The notes under the pieces are model-generated. The model was given only the letters and a program-made list of their open reading frames with translations, searched no databases and was not told the origin of the DNA. A stretch of DNA of 64,000 nucleotides from Streptosporangium sandarakinum (lineage in GTDB: Bacteria > Actinomycetota > Actinomycetes > Streptosporangiales > Streptosporangiaceae). This document shows positions 37,446 through 48,205 of this stretch, in pieces. Location of the stretch: the NCBI RefSeq assembly GCF_013409935.1, contig NZ_JACCCO010000001.1, positions 1,860,001 through 1,924,000 on the forward strand, written 5' to 3'. How positions within the stretch are numbered: position 1 is the first letter of the stretch; each line of letters begins with the position of its first letter. A program made the translations under genes and the position numbers.

Positions 37446-38915
37446 TCATCGACGGTCGTTGCCGGCCGTGGGAATGTCCGTGCGGGTGACAGGCGGGGCC
37501 GACGGTGCCGGGTGAGGGAGCAGGAAGCAGGCCAGCAGTGCCACGGCGAACAGGGCGAGGCCGATGAGCAGGCTGATCTGTGTGGCGCCGGCGAAGTCGC
37601 CGTCGGCGGCCAGGCGGCTGAAGAAGGCGGTGCCGACGGTGGCCGGTCCTGCGGCCATGCCGAGCTGCACCACGGTGTTGACCACGCCGGATGCGGCACC
37701 GGCGTCGGCCGCGTCCGCCCCGGTGAGCGTGATCAGCATCAGCGAGGACGCGCCGAGGCCCAGGCCCGCGCCGTAGAGGAGGACGGGGAGAGCCATCTGC
37801 CAGGGTGTGAGGTCGGTTCCGTATCGCGTCACCACGGCGATCATCGAGGCGGTGCCGGCCAGCAGCAGCGTCAGGCCGATCATGGGCAGCCTGCGGCCCA
37901 GGTTGGGGGCCATCGGCATGCCGATTCCGTTGCCGGCCACGATCCCCACGGTCGCCGGCAGCATGGTCAGGGCCGTCTTCAACGGCGAGTAGTGCAGCCC
38001 GTTCTGCAGGTGCAGCGTCAGCACGAAGAACGCGCCCATTCCGCAGTAGAAGATCAGCATGACGAGGATGCCGACCGACATGGCCCGGCTGTGGAACAGG
38101 CCGGGACGGATCAGCGGTTCGCGTCCGCGCCGCTGCCGGGCCCGCTGCTGCGCGACCAGGATCACAAGGAGCGGGATCGCGGCGGCCATCAGCAGGAAGA
38201 CCCAGGTCGGCCAGCCCAGCTCACGCCCCTGTACCAGCGGGTAGAGCACGGCGAGCAGCGCGGCGGCCAGCACGAGCACGCCGGGCAGGTCGGCGCCGCC
38301 CCGGCCGGGGCGGCGGGGCGCCGGCATGACGAGCGCGGCGCCGACGGCGGCGGCCAGGGCGATGGGCACGTTGATGAAGAAGATGGTCCGCCAATGCCAG
38401 CCGAACAGGTCGGCCTGGGTGAGCAGGCCCCCGAGCAGCGGGCCGGCGAGGCCGCCGATCGGGAAGGTCATGCCGTAGAACCCCATCGCCCTGCCCTGCT
38501 CGGCCGCGGAGAACTCGGTGTGGATGAACGACAGCACCTGCGGCACCATCAGACCGGCGAACACGCCCTGCGCGACGCGGGCCGCCAGCAGTACCGCGAC
38601 GCCCGGCGCGATGCCCGCGGCGAGTGAGGCGACGCCGAAGCCGGCCGTACCCAGCACGAACAGCGTTCGGTGGCCGAAGCGGTCGCCGAGGCGGCCGCCG
38701 GTGATCAGGGTGAGGGCGAACGCCAGCGTGTAGCCGGTCGCGGTCCACTGCAGCGCCGAGGGTTGCGCGTCCAGGTCGCGCTGGATGGTCGGCAGCGCGA
38801 TGTTCACGATCTGGTTGTCCACCATGTCCATGAACACCGCGGTCAGCAACAGGGCGAGCGCCGCCCAGCGGCCCTGGTACGGCGCGGCCGGTCGTGTCGG
38901 TGGTTCCCTTGTCAT
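37446..38915 (-). CDS. MFS drug exporter, DHA2 (EmrB/QacA) type
   Basis: 489 residues with about fourteen membrane helices and the motif GGRLGDRFGHRTLF (motif A) near 65-78. Motif C-like GxxxGPxxGG is seen at IGGLAGPLLGGLL. The ATG at 38915 is chosen because GGGAGG lies seven bases upstream. It is divergent from a TetR regulator with a dyad between. Probable proton-driven efflux of toxic organic compounds. Confidence 0.9.
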   Translation of the reverse strand: MTREPPTRPAAPYQGRWAALALLLTAVFMDMVDNQIVNIALPTIQRDLDAQPSALQWTATGYTLAFALTLITGGRLGDRFGHRTLFVLGTAGFGVASLAAGIAPGVAVLLAARVAQGVFAGLMVPQVLSFIHTEFSAAEQGRAMGFYGMTFPIGGLAGPLLGGLLTQADLFGWHWRTIFFINVPIALAAAVGAALVMPAPRRPGRGGADLPGVLVLAAALLAVLYPLVQGRELGWPTWVFLLMAAAIPLLVILVAQQRARQRRGREPLIRPGLFHSRAMSVGILVMLIFYCGMGAFFVLTLHLQNGLHYSPLKTALTMLPATVGIVAGNGIGMPMAPNLGRRLPMIGLTLLLAGTASMIAVVTRYGTDLTPWQMALPVLLYGAGLGLGASSLMLITLTGADAADAGAASGVVNTVVQLGMAAGPATVGTAFFSRLAADGDFAGATQISLLIGLALFAVALLACFLLPHPAPSAPPVTRTDIPTAGNDRR

Positions 38916-38965
38916 CTCATCGCCTCCCTGCTTGATCGGACCAGAAAGTATGTTCTTGTCAAGCA

Positions 38966-38987
38966 GTGTCATTTACATGCATGACGC
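38966..38987. promoter_or_regulatory. TetR operator candidate
   Basis: GTGTCAT (38966-38972) and ATGACGC (38981-38987) form an inverted repeat with one mismatch and an eight-base spacer in the 115-base region between the divergent MFS and TetR genes. Confidence 0.5.
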
Positions 38988-39030
38988 TGTCAACCATTCA
39001 TATGATTAAGTTCTATGGCCGGATGGCAGA

Positions 39031-39717
39031 ATGGTGGCCATGACCACAGAACGCCGGGCAGAGGACGAGGCCACGAAGGGGCGGCGGTCGACGAGGCGGA
39101 CCCCGGCTCCGCACGAGCGGCAGCGCGACCCCGAGCGCACCAAGGCGCGCATCCTCGACGCAGCGATCGAGGAGTTCTCCGCCAAGGGCTTCGCCGGTGC
39201 CCGGGTGTCCGAGATCGCCGCGCGCGCCGGCGTGAACCAGCAGCTCATCGCGTACTACTTCGACGGCAAGGACGGCCTGTACCGGGAGATCGGCCGGCGG
39301 TGGCGTGCCTACGAGGCGCAGGCGTTCCCCGACGACATGGACTTCGCCGAGTTGATGAAGCGCTACGTGCGGGTGAGCGTCGACACCCGTCTCGGCGGAC
39401 GCCTCCTCGCATGGGAGGGCCTCGCCGACACCGGCGAGGATGACGAGGAGGTGCAAGAACGCAACGCCCGGCTTCGGCACGAGGTGGAGTTGATCCGCGA
39501 GCGCCAGCGGGCCGGTGAGCTCGACGACCGGTTCGACCCGGCCGCACTGCTGCTCATCGGAATGAGCGCGGCGAACGCCTTGGCGATCTACCCGCAACTG
39601 GCGCGCGGCCTGTTCGGCGCCGACGGCAGCTCACCCGAGCTGGTCGAGCACTACGCCGAGCAGCTCGGCCGGCTGATCGGCCGCCTCGGCGGCAGCGGCT
39701 CCGGCCACCCCGGCTAG
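39031..39717 (+). CDS. TetR-family transcriptional repressor
   Basis: 228 residues. N-terminal TetR helix-turn-helix (ILDAAIEEFSAKGFAGARVSEIAARAGV...YYFDGKDGLY, about 49-92) with a C-terminal ligand domain. The first 40 residues are charged and likely disordered. ATG 39031 or 39040. Divergent to the DHA2 exporter, which it probably represses until a substrate is bound. Confidence 0.92.
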   Translation: MVAMTTERRAEDEATKGRRSTRRTPAPHERQRDPERTKARILDAAIEEFSAKGFAGARVSEIAARAGVNQQLIAYYFDGKDGLYREIGRRWRAYEAQAFPDDMDFAELMKRYVRVSVDTRLGGRLLAWEGLADTGEDDEEVQERNARLRHEVELIRERQRAGELDDRFDPAALLLIGMSAANALAIYPQLARGLFGADGSSPELVEHYAEQLGRLIGRLGGSGSGHPG

Positions 39718-39828
39718 CGCGCGGCGCTTCGCCTTGGGCTGCTCACACCGGACGACATGAGTTGAGTGCTCATTCCGCCGAAGACCTCGCTTCATCGAAG
39801 GGCGGCACCTGCCCTGGCTGACAGCTCA

Positions 39829-40149
<321 letters not shown>

Positions 40150-40242
40150 TCACCCGGCATGCCGCCCGTCTCCTCCGAACACTCCGCCCACTATCGGCGA
40201 ACCAGGGGCGGAGAGCACACCGATCCCTTACGGTGACGGATC

Positions 40243-40812
40243 GTGAACAGTGAGTCACGCGCGTACGTGGACGAGTCCATGCGCGTTGGTGCGGGCCTCT
40301 ACGTGCTGGCATCCGTGATCGTCCCCAGTCGCCGAGCCGACATGTATCGGACGGCTCTCCGCGCGTTGCTCCTTTCCAAGCAACCCCGTCTGCACTGGCG
40401 CGACGAAAAGCCGAAACGTCGGCATGAGATCGTTCACGCGCTCACCGAGCCGCCGCTCGAAGTGATCGCGGTCGTGGGAACGGACATGCCGTCATCGAAG
40501 CAGAAGCGCGCACGGCGCAAGTGCATCGATCGCCTCTACTGGCGGCTGTCTCAGCGAGGTCTCTACCACGTGGCCATGGAAAGGCGCGGCCCTGCGAACG
40601 ACAGGGAGGATCTCGACATGGTGAACGCCCTGCGCGCGCAGAACGTGCTGCCTGACGAGATGCGCGTCGAGTGGTGCGACCCTCTGAGCGAGGAACTGCT
40701 CTGGCTTCCCGACATCCTCGCGGGCGTCATCGCGTCGGCGATCGCAGGTGAGGCAGATCTGATGGCGGCCTTGAGAGCCGAGCTGGTCATCGATCGACTG
40801 TGCTGTGATTGA
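40243..40812 (+). CDS. DUF3800-like protein
   Basis: 189 residues. The N-terminal RAYVDESMRVGAGLYVLASVIV resembles the DES-G-YVL start of DUF3800 proteins (RNase H-like fold), and WLPDILAGVIASAIAGE near the end matches their C-terminal Asp-containing helix. The putative acidic set is Asp10, Glu11 and the Asp of LPDILAG. Function unknown; family members appear in mobile and defence contexts. GTG 40243. It stands alone, closed by a hairpin, within the segment bounded by cysM repeats. Confidence 0.7.
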   Translation: MNSESRAYVDESMRVGAGLYVLASVIVPSRRADMYRTALRALLLSKQPRLHWRDEKPKRRHEIVHALTEPPLEVIAVVGTDMPSSKQKRARRKCIDRLYWRLSQRGLYHVAMERRGPANDREDLDMVNALRAQNVLPDEMRVEWCDPLSEELLWLPDILAGVIASAIAGEADLMAALRAELVIDRLCCD

Positions 40813-40826
40813 CCGGGAAAGCGCGA

Positions 40827-40865
40827 AGCCCGGGGTCCCGTCAGTTCCGGCGGTAAACCCGGGCT
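40827..40865 (+). terminator. Hairpin after DUF3800-like gene
   Basis: AGCCCGGG (40827-40834) pairs with CCCGGGCT (40858-40865) over a 23-base loop. The remaining sequence to 41136 shows no gene. Confidence 0.5.
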
Positions 40866-41136
40866 CACTTCCTCTCCCCCTAGCAGGGGGCGGCATCCCG
40901 ATAGTACCCCGTTCCAGCCAACTCACGCACGCTTTCCGTTGCCATACGGCAACGGACTGTGTCCGGCTCAGAGCCGGCCTTCAGTCGCTCCCATCCTCGT
41001 CGAGGTTGTCCTCCTGAACACGGCCACCGATCCGTCCGGGGTCGGGATCAGGGTGCTTCGCGGTCCGCAGCAACCACCCCGAGGCGGAAGCCATACCGGA
41101 AGGCCGGGGACGCGGCCCGTACAGGACCAGGCTCGA

Positions 41137-41955
41137 TCAGCCGATCGGTGGTGCGAGGTACTCCAGCGCGTAACCATCGCCGGAGGCGGTCACACGGGCG
41201 ATGCCGGGTGAGTCGAGGTGGGCGCCGGCTACGAAGTGATGCGGCCGGGTCAGTTGTTCGAGGAGGGCCGCTCGCGCGGCGCGGGCCTGGGACTGGTCGC
41301 CGTCGAGCTCCCAGGACACGTTCGGCTGATCGAATTGGAGCGTGGGAACGTGAACGGTGTCGCCCCAGACGAGAAGGTGGCCGGCGCCGCTCCTGACCTC
41401 GTAGACGGTGTGACCGGGTGTGTGGCCCGGTGTCGGGAGCGCGGTGGCCCAGTCGTTGATCGCGACCTTCTCCGACACGGACACGACCCGGTCGCGGATC
41501 GGCTCGAGCCGTCCGGTGAACACCGAGGTGTCGCCCGCGCCGATCCACACGCGCTCGAGCTTGGTGAACGCCTCTGAGCCGTCCGGCGCGATCAGGCCGC
41601 TCACGTGGTCTTCGTGCTTGTGGGTGATGGCCACATCGGTGATTTGCGCGCGGTCGATTCCCGCTTCGTCGAGCGCGTCATAGATCAACCCCATGGTGGG
41701 GTCATGCCAGACGTTGGACGCGCCGGTGTCGATGAGAACCGACCGCGTGCCGTCGGTGACGAAGAAGGCGTTGACCGACAGCCGCAAGTTGTCGCCGGCC
41801 AGCGGGACGGCGGCCGGCAGCTCATCGAGCGTGCACCCATCCTCGTCGCGGAGCCGTGTCGGCGGCATGTCGATGTACCCGTCTCGCAACGAGATCACCT
41901 GCAGATCGCCGAATTCAAACGTGGCATGGTGCCGGCCACTCGAGACCAAACGCAT
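41137..41955 (-). CDS. MBL-fold metallohydrolase
   Basis: 272 residues with the zinc motif THKHEDHVSG, then PTPGHTPGHT and LLVWGDTVH, typical of the lactonase/AHL-type branch of the superfamily. The ATG at 41955 is preferred (CGGAGG just upstream); an ATG at 41982 is also in frame. Divergent from an XRE-cupin regulator. A small-ester or lactone substrate is plausible but unproved. Confidence 0.85.
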   Translation of the reverse strand: MRLVSSGRHHATFEFGDLQVISLRDGYIDMPPTRLRDEDGCTLDELPAAVPLAGDNLRLSVNAFFVTDGTRSVLIDTGASNVWHDPTMGLIYDALDEAGIDRAQITDVAITHKHEDHVSGLIAPDGSEAFTKLERVWIGAGDTSVFTGRLEPIRDRVVSVSEKVAINDWATALPTPGHTPGHTVYEVRSGAGHLLVWGDTVHVPTLQFDQPNVSWELDGDQSQARAARAALLEQLTRPHHFVAGAHLDSPGIARVTASGDGYALEYLAPPIG

Positions 41956-41996
41956 GGAACCTCCGTCGCATTGAGCGCACATCGCGCCTCTCCGAT

Positions 41997-42021
41997 AGAA
42001 GACCTTATCTTCTTTAGAAGA
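41997..42021. promoter_or_regulatory. Three-half-site operator AGAAGA/TCTTCT/AGAAGA
   Basis: AGAAGA (41997-42002), TCTTCT (42008-42013) and AGAAGA (42016-42021) alternate in orientation, giving two overlapping palindromes in the 112-base divergent region. It is AT-rich in an otherwise GC-rich context and is a likely site for the XRE-cupin protein. Confidence 0.6.
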
Positions 42022-42067
42022 AACCGTACACTGTGGGCGGCGAGGTACTCATCGATCGAGGAGCACG

Positions 42068-42676
42068 GTGGTCAAGCAAGACGGAAACGCGGCCGGACTA
42101 CAGCACGGTGACGACCTGGCCGGCGCGTTCGGCGGTAACGTGCGGCGACGCCGCGAGGAGGCGGGCCTGACGCTGGAGCAGCTGTCCACACAGTCGTCGG
42201 TCAGCCGGGCGATGCTGTCCAAGGTCGAACGCGGTGAGAAGAGCCCGACGATCGGCGTCGCGTCCAGGATCGCCCACGCGCTCGACACGTCGCTCTCGGA
42301 TCTGATCGGTGCGCCGGCTGCCGCCGCGTCCGGTGTGGCCGTTGTCATGCGCAAGAACGATCGCCCCGTTTTCCGTGACCCGGAAACCGGCTTCGAGCGG
42401 CACATCGTGTCAGCGGCCCCGGGCGCGGGAGGAGCCGAGATGGTCGTTCACCACCTCCCCGCGCAGGTCTCTACCGGGCTGCTGCCCGCATATCCGCCGG
42501 GTACGGAGAAACAACTCGTGGTGCTCGAAGGCACCCTCACCGTCGCGATCGGCGGGATCAACGAGACCCTGAACAGGGGCGACTCCCTGTTCTTCCAGGC
42601 CGACGCGGACCACGGCTTCGCCAACCGAACGAGTGCTCCCTGCGAATACATCATGGTCATCTCGCGCAGAACCTGA
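42068..42676 (+). CDS. XRE regulator with C-terminal cupin
   Basis: 202 residues: helix-turn-helix (LTLEQLSTQSSVSRAMLSKVERG, about 35-57) and a cupin_2 domain (KQLVVLEGTLTVAIGG onward). Such regulators sense small metabolites in the cupin barrel. The GTG at 42068 follows GAGGAG. It is divergent from the MBL hydrolase with a multi-site operator between, so it probably controls that gene. Confidence 0.92.
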   Translation: MVKQDGNAAGLQHGDDLAGAFGGNVRRRREEAGLTLEQLSTQSSVSRAMLSKVERGEKSPTIGVASRIAHALDTSLSDLIGAPAAAASGVAVVMRKNDRPVFRDPETGFERHIVSAAPGAGGAEMVVHHLPAQVSTGLLPAYPPGTEKQLVVLEGTLTVAIGGINETLNRGDSLFFQADADHGFANRTSAPCEYIMVISRRT

Positions 42677-42839
42677 TCGGCCGCGGCTTGCGGGCCTGGG
42701 CAAAGCCGGACAGGGCGAAGGCGGCTGAATGACCGTCCGGCCCGCAGGGCGTCCCGTTCGTACCGCACACCGGCCTCAAGCTCGGCTGTGCCCTGATCTG
42801 TCGGCGCCGCCCGCCCATTGCGTCAGGAGCTCTAAGGCG

Positions 42840-44226
<1,387 letters not shown>

Positions 44227-44338
44227 CGCGGGTCAATCTCCTTGTGTCGTCATGAGAGTGCCGCCCTCCGGATCAGAACACCGGCGGGCACGGGGGGATT
44301 CCGGGAAGGGTTTCGGGAGGGCTCCGAGAAGCCGTGAC

Positions 44339-44443
44339 TCAACGACAGTCGTAGACGACGACGATGGGAGTGTGCGCGAAGAGGTAGGTCTGTACGGGCG
44401 CCAGGCCCTCGTGCCGGGCCCGCGCGCGGGGACGTGACAGCAT
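44339..44443 (-). CDS. Putative cysteine leader peptide
   Basis: A 34-codon frame with an ideal ribosome site (AGGAGG seven bases before ATG 44443). It encodes an Arg-rich start (MLSRPRARARHEG) and ends PIVVVYDCR. A single Cys codon (TGT) lies two codons before the stop. It sits between mec and cysO, 113 bases before cysO, and a TAAACT -10-like box is at 44482-44487 on this strand. A Cys-sensing attenuation role is inferred by analogy with short Cys leaders before sulfur genes in actinobacteria. Confidence 0.6.
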   Translation of the reverse strand: MLSRPRARARHEGLAPVQTYLFAHTPIVVVYDCR

Positions 44444-44640
44444 GTCGGTCCTCCTGGCTCGGGTCGATGGTCGGCGTGGTCAGTTTACCGAAAAGGATGA
44501 TTACGCCCTATGCCGGTGTCCATCGGTGAGCGTCGATCCGCGCTCCGGGCAAGGGCACCCCCATGGCGCCGGGGTCCGGCCGGTCCGCGGCTCGCGGGAG
44601 CGAATCCGCGCCCGTACGGCGGGCACCCGTGCGGCGCGGG

Positions 44641-45057
44641 TCACGCCGGGATGATCTTCACCTCTTCCTCCTCCACCACGCCCTCGATGATCCGGTAGGA
44701 GCGGAACTCCACGTCCTCCCCCAGTTCCTCACGGGTGGAGACCAGCACGTAGTGGGCGCCGGGCTCGGAGGCGTAGCTGAGGTCGGTGCGCGAGGGGTAC
44801 GCCTCGGTCGAGGTGTGGGAGTGGTAGATGATCACCGGCTCCTCGTCGCGGTCGTCCATCTCCCGCCAGACGCGGAACTGCTCCATCGAGTCGAAGCGGT
44901 AGAAGGTGGGCGACCGCTCGGCGTTCTCCATCGGGACGAACCGCTCGGGAGTGTCGGAACCGGCCGGACCGGCGACCACCCCGCACGCCTCGTCCGGGTG
45001 GTCGGCCCGGGCGTGGGCGATGATCTTGTCAACCAGTTCCCGCGAGATCGTGAGCAT
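44641..45057 (-). CDS. mec: JAMM metalloprotease Mec
   Basis: 138 residues. The JAMM zinc site is complete: Glu23 (DEACGVV), His79 and His81 (YHSHTS), then Ser89 and Asp92 at x7-S-x2-D spacing. In mycobacteria Mec cleaves cysteine from the CysO-cysteine adduct; here it may also trim the CysO cap. ATG 45057 opens MLTISRELVDKI. It leads the cys cluster on this strand. Confidence 0.93.
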   Translation of the reverse strand: MLTISRELVDKIIAHARADHPDEACGVVAGPAGSDTPERFVPMENAERSPTFYRFDSMEQFRVWREMDDRDEEPVIIYHSHTSTEAYPSRTDLSYASEPGAHYVLVSTREELGEDVEFRSYRIIEGVVEEEEVKIIPA

Positions 45058-45223
45058 GCCTGGAAGGTACCAGAGCGTCCGGGAAGAGCCGCGTCGTGAC
45101 CTGGGGAGGGAACCCGGGACACCCCGGACCTGCCCGGGTGGGCCGAAGCCCGGGAGGCGCCGTGGCAAGGGACCCAGGACACCCGGGACGGGCCCCAGGT
45201 TCGAAAGGAGGACCCGCGGCGCG

Positions 45224-45754
45224 TCAGAGGGCGCGGACCAGGGTGTCCTGCAGGTAGGTCAGCCAGTCGTAGGTGACGTACGCCGGATACCGGGGGTCGT
45301 CCTCGGTGAGCCCGGCGAACTCCTCGTGGACGTCCTCGGTCACCTCCAGGCGGGTGCCGAGCGCCAGCCGTACGTCGTTCAGGGCGCGCAGCCACGAGTG
45401 GGCCTGCTCGCGGGTGAGGTCGACCCGGCCCGGCGCGGCGCTGTCGAGCATGGCCTGCGCGTCGGCCCGCTTGCCGTCGCGCAGGGTCGCCTCGGTGTAG
45501 CGGCGGAACTCGGCGGCCTCCCCGTCGTCCTCGTACGCCGAGGGGAACAGCCGGGCCAGCACCGGGTCGCCGGGCGGCTCGGCCGGGCCGGAGGGCCCGA
45601 TGCCGAGGGCGCGCTCCAGGGGGTCGTCGCCGGTCTGCGCCGGCTCGATCAGGTCGAGGATCTGGGCCGCGAGCGAGCGCAGGATCGAGACCTCGGCGTC
45701 CTCGAAGACGGCGATCACCCCGCCCTCGCGTCCCCGTTTGAACCCCGAACTCAC
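45224..45754 (-). CDS. DUF2017 protein
   Basis: 176 residues from GTG 45754. The C-terminal half (LTREQAHSWLRALNDVRLALGTRLEV) is the DUF2017 signature. The function is unknown, but the gene almost always follows clpS in actinobacteria, as here, hinting at a link to Clp proteolysis. Confidence 0.9.
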   Translation of the reverse strand: MSSGFKRGREGGVIAVFEDAEVSILRSLAAQILDLIEPAQTGDDPLERALGIGPSGPAEPPGDPVLARLFPSAYEDDGEAAEFRRYTEATLRDGKRADAQAMLDSAAPGRVDLTREQAHSWLRALNDVRLALGTRLEVTEDVHEEFAGLTEDDPRYPAYVTYDWLTYLQDTLVRAL

Positions 45755-45886
45755 CGGCCGCCCACCACCTTCACTCGCCTGCCCTCACTCGTCCGCCGTC
45801 GCCCGCCGCCGGGCGGCCCCGCGACGGGTCACCCGGGGAACCCGGCTCCGGAGCCCCGGACCGGGAGGACCTCCACGCGGCGCGGC

Positions 45887-46201
45887 TCACGAGTCGTGCT
45901 GCACCGTGGCCCACAGGCCGTAGGAGTGCATGATCTGCGCGTCGCGCTCCATCTCCTCGCGGGTGCCGCTGGAGACCACGGCCCTGCCCTTCTGATGCAC
46001 GTCGAGCATGAGCTTCTCGGCCTTCTCCCGTGAGTAGCCGAAGACGGTCTGGAAGACGTACGTGACATAGGACATGAGGTTGACCGGGTCGTTCCAGACG
46101 ACGGTCACCCATGGCAGGTCGGGCCGGACGTCCGACTCCGGACGCTCGACCTCCATCGGAGCGATGCCACCCACAGGAACAGTCTGCCCTACCGCCCCCA
46201 T
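45887..46201 (-). CDS. clpS: ATP-dependent Clp protease adaptor ClpS
   Basis: ClpS delivers N-degron substrates to the Clp ATPase. The core [20 protein letters not shown] and the [14 protein letters not shown] block are canonical. The start is uncertain: ATG 46201 gives 104 residues and lies only 12 bases from the divergent pncB start; GTG 46174 and ATG 46156 are shorter choices that leave more promoter room. Confidence 0.93.
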   Translation of the reverse strand: MGAVGQTVPVGGIAPMEVERPESDVRPDLPWVTVVWNDPVNLMSYVTYVFQTVFGYSREKAEKLMLDVHQKGRAVVSSGTREEMERDAQIMHSYGLWATVQHDS

Positions 46202-46213
46202 AGTCTTCGAATC

Positions 46214-47503
46214 GTGAGTACTTCCACGAGCAGTGCGTTGCTGACCGACCACTACGAGCTGACGATGTTGCAGGCGGCACTGCGCAGCGGGGCGGCGTCA
46301 CGCCGCGCGGTGTTCGAGGTCTTCGCCCGGCAGCTGCCCGGCGGACGGCGGTACGGCGTGGTCGCCGGGATCGGCCGGGTGCTCGACGCGGTGGAGGACT
46401 TCCGGTTCGGCGACGAGGAGCTCGCGTTCCTCCGTGACAACCAGGTGGTGGACGAGCCGACCCTCGACTTCCTGGCCGGCTACCGCTTCTCCGGCGACCT
46501 GTACGGCTACCGCGAGGGCGAGTGCTACTTCCCCGGCTCACCCATCGTGACCGTCGAGGGCACGTTCGCCGAGGCCGTGCTGCTGGAGACGGTGATCCTG
46601 TCGATCCTCAACCACGACAGCGCGATCGCCACCGCCGCCGCCCGGATGGTCCGCGCCGCGGCCGGGCGGCCCATCATCGAGATGGGCTCGCGCCGTACCC
46701 ACGAGATGTCCGCGGTCGCCGCCGCGCGCGCCGCCTACCTCAGCGGCTTCTCCTCCACCTCCAACCTGATGGCCGGCCACCTGTACGGCGTGCCGACCGC
46801 CGGGACCGCGGCCCACGCTTTCACGCTGCTCCACGACTCCGAGCGGGGCGCCTTCCAGGCGCAGATCGCCTCGCTCGGCGCGGGCACCACGCTGCTGGTG
46901 GACACCTACGACGTCGCCGAGGCGGTGCGGACCGGCGTGGAGCTGGCCGGTCCCGAGCTGGGCGCGGTGCGGCTCGACTCCGGAGACCTGTGCGAGGTCG
47001 CGACGGAGGTGCGCGAGCAGCTCGACGCGCTGGGCGCGCACAAGACCCGGATCATCGTCACCAGCGACCTCGACGAGTACGCCATCGCGGCGCTGGCCTC
47101 TGCCCCGGTGGACGGCTACGGCGTCGGGACCTCCCTGGTCACCGGCTCGGGGGTGCCGACGGCCGCGATGGTGTACAAGCTCGTCGCCCGCGAGGACGCC
47201 TCCGGGGTCCTCGCGCCGGTGGCGAAGCGGTCGGTGGGCAAGCCCAGCCGCGGGGGCCGCAAGTGCGCCTTCCGGCGGCTCGACGAGTCCGGCACGGCGG
47301 ACGCCGAGCTGGTCGTCACCTCCGGGCGGGAGCCCTCCGGCGCCCGACCGCTCCAGGTCCCGCTGGTGCGCGGCGGTGAGGTCGTCGGCCGGGAGAGCCT
47401 GGAGGCGTCACGCGCCTGGCACCGCGAGGCCATGGCCGAGCTGCCCGCGGCCGCCCATCATCTTTCCCGGGGCGACGCCGCGCTCCCGACCGTGTTTGAC
47501 TAG
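46214..47503 (+). CDS. pncB: Nicotinate phosphoribosyltransferase
   Basis: 429 residues. First step of NAD salvage from nicotinate. The N-terminal [12 protein letters not shown], the catalytic-loop region [13 protein letters not shown] and the [11 protein letters not shown] phosphate loop fit the family. The start is GTG 46214, with TAGTCT (46201-46206) a few bases before it, so transcription may begin at or near the start codon (leaderless). pncA follows four bases after the stop. Confidence 0.95.
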   Translation: MSTSTSSALLTDHYELTMLQAALRSGAASRRAVFEVFARQLPGGRRYGVVAGIGRVLDAVEDFRFGDEELAFLRDNQVVDEPTLDFLAGYRFSGDLYGYREGECYFPGSPIVTVEGTFAEAVLLETVILSILNHDSAIATAAARMVRAAAGRPIIEMGSRRTHEMSAVAAARAAYLSGFSSTSNLMAGHLYGVPTAGTAAHAFTLLHDSERGAFQAQIASLGAGTTLLVDTYDVAEAVRTGVELAGPELGAVRLDSGDLCEVATEVREQLDALGAHKTRIIVTSDLDEYAIAALASAPVDGYGVGTSLVTGSGVPTAAMVYKLVAREDASGVLAPVAKRSVGKPSRGGRKCAFRRLDESGTADAELVVTSGREPSGARPLQVPLVRGGEVVGRESLEASRAWHREAMAELPAAAHHLSRGDAALPTVFD

Positions 47504-47507
47504 CTTC

Positions 47508-48080
47508 GTGACGAATGCACTGATCATCGTCGATGTCCAGAACGACTTCTGCGAGGGCGGCAGCCTGGCGGTGAGCGGCGGGGCGGAGGTGGCCGCCGCC
47601 ATCTCGCGGCACGCCGCCGCCCACCGCTACGACCACGTGGTGGCCACCCGTGACTTCCACGTGGATCCCGGCCCCCACTTCGCCGCCGAACCCGACTACG
47701 TCGACTCCTGGCCCGCGCACTGCGTGGCCGGGACGCCGGGGGCGGAGTTCCATCCGGCGCTCGACGACTCCCTGGCCGAGGAGGTGTTCAGCAAGGGCGC
47801 CCACGCCGCCGCCTACAGCGGCTTCGAGGGAGCCGCGCCCGACGGCACCCCCCTGGGCCGCTGGCTCGCCGACCGCGGCGTGGACTCGGTGGACGTGGTC
47901 GGCATCGCCACCGACCACTGCGTGCGCGCCACGGCGCTGGACGCGGCGGCGGGCGGCCTGGCCGTACGGGTGCTGCTCGACCTGACCGCGGGGGTGGCCC
48001 GGCCGACCACCGACGCGGCGCTGGCCCGGCTGCGCGCCGCGGGGGTCGTGCTCAGCGGCGAGCCGGTGGTCCGCGCCTGA
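47508..48080 (+). CDS. pncA: Nicotinamidase
   Basis: 190 residues. Converts nicotinamide to nicotinate, feeding PncB. Catalytic triad Asp9 (VDVQNDF), Lys96 (FSKGAH) and Cys138 (ATDHCVRATA) are all present, as are metal ligands Asp49, His51 and His57. The GTG at 47508 directly follows pncB, so the two form a salvage operon; this enzyme family also activates pyrazinamide in mycobacteria. Confidence 0.95.
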   Translation: MTNALIIVDVQNDFCEGGSLAVSGGAEVAAAISRHAAAHRYDHVVATRDFHVDPGPHFAAEPDYVDSWPAHCVAGTPGAEFHPALDDSLAEEVFSKGAHAAAYSGFEGAAPDGTPLGRWLADRGVDSVDVVGIATDHCVRATALDAAAGGLAVRVLLDLTAGVARPTTDAALARLRAAGVVLSGEPVVRA

Positions 48081-48205
48081 GCGGGTGCGGCCGGTGATCC
48101 GTTCGTAAAGGACGGTCACGGAACGTCCAAGGCGGACACCGCCGACCGCGGCAGGAGTATCACGGAGAGCGGAAGCGCTCTTCGATCTCACGGTGGTGTC
48201 CGCCC

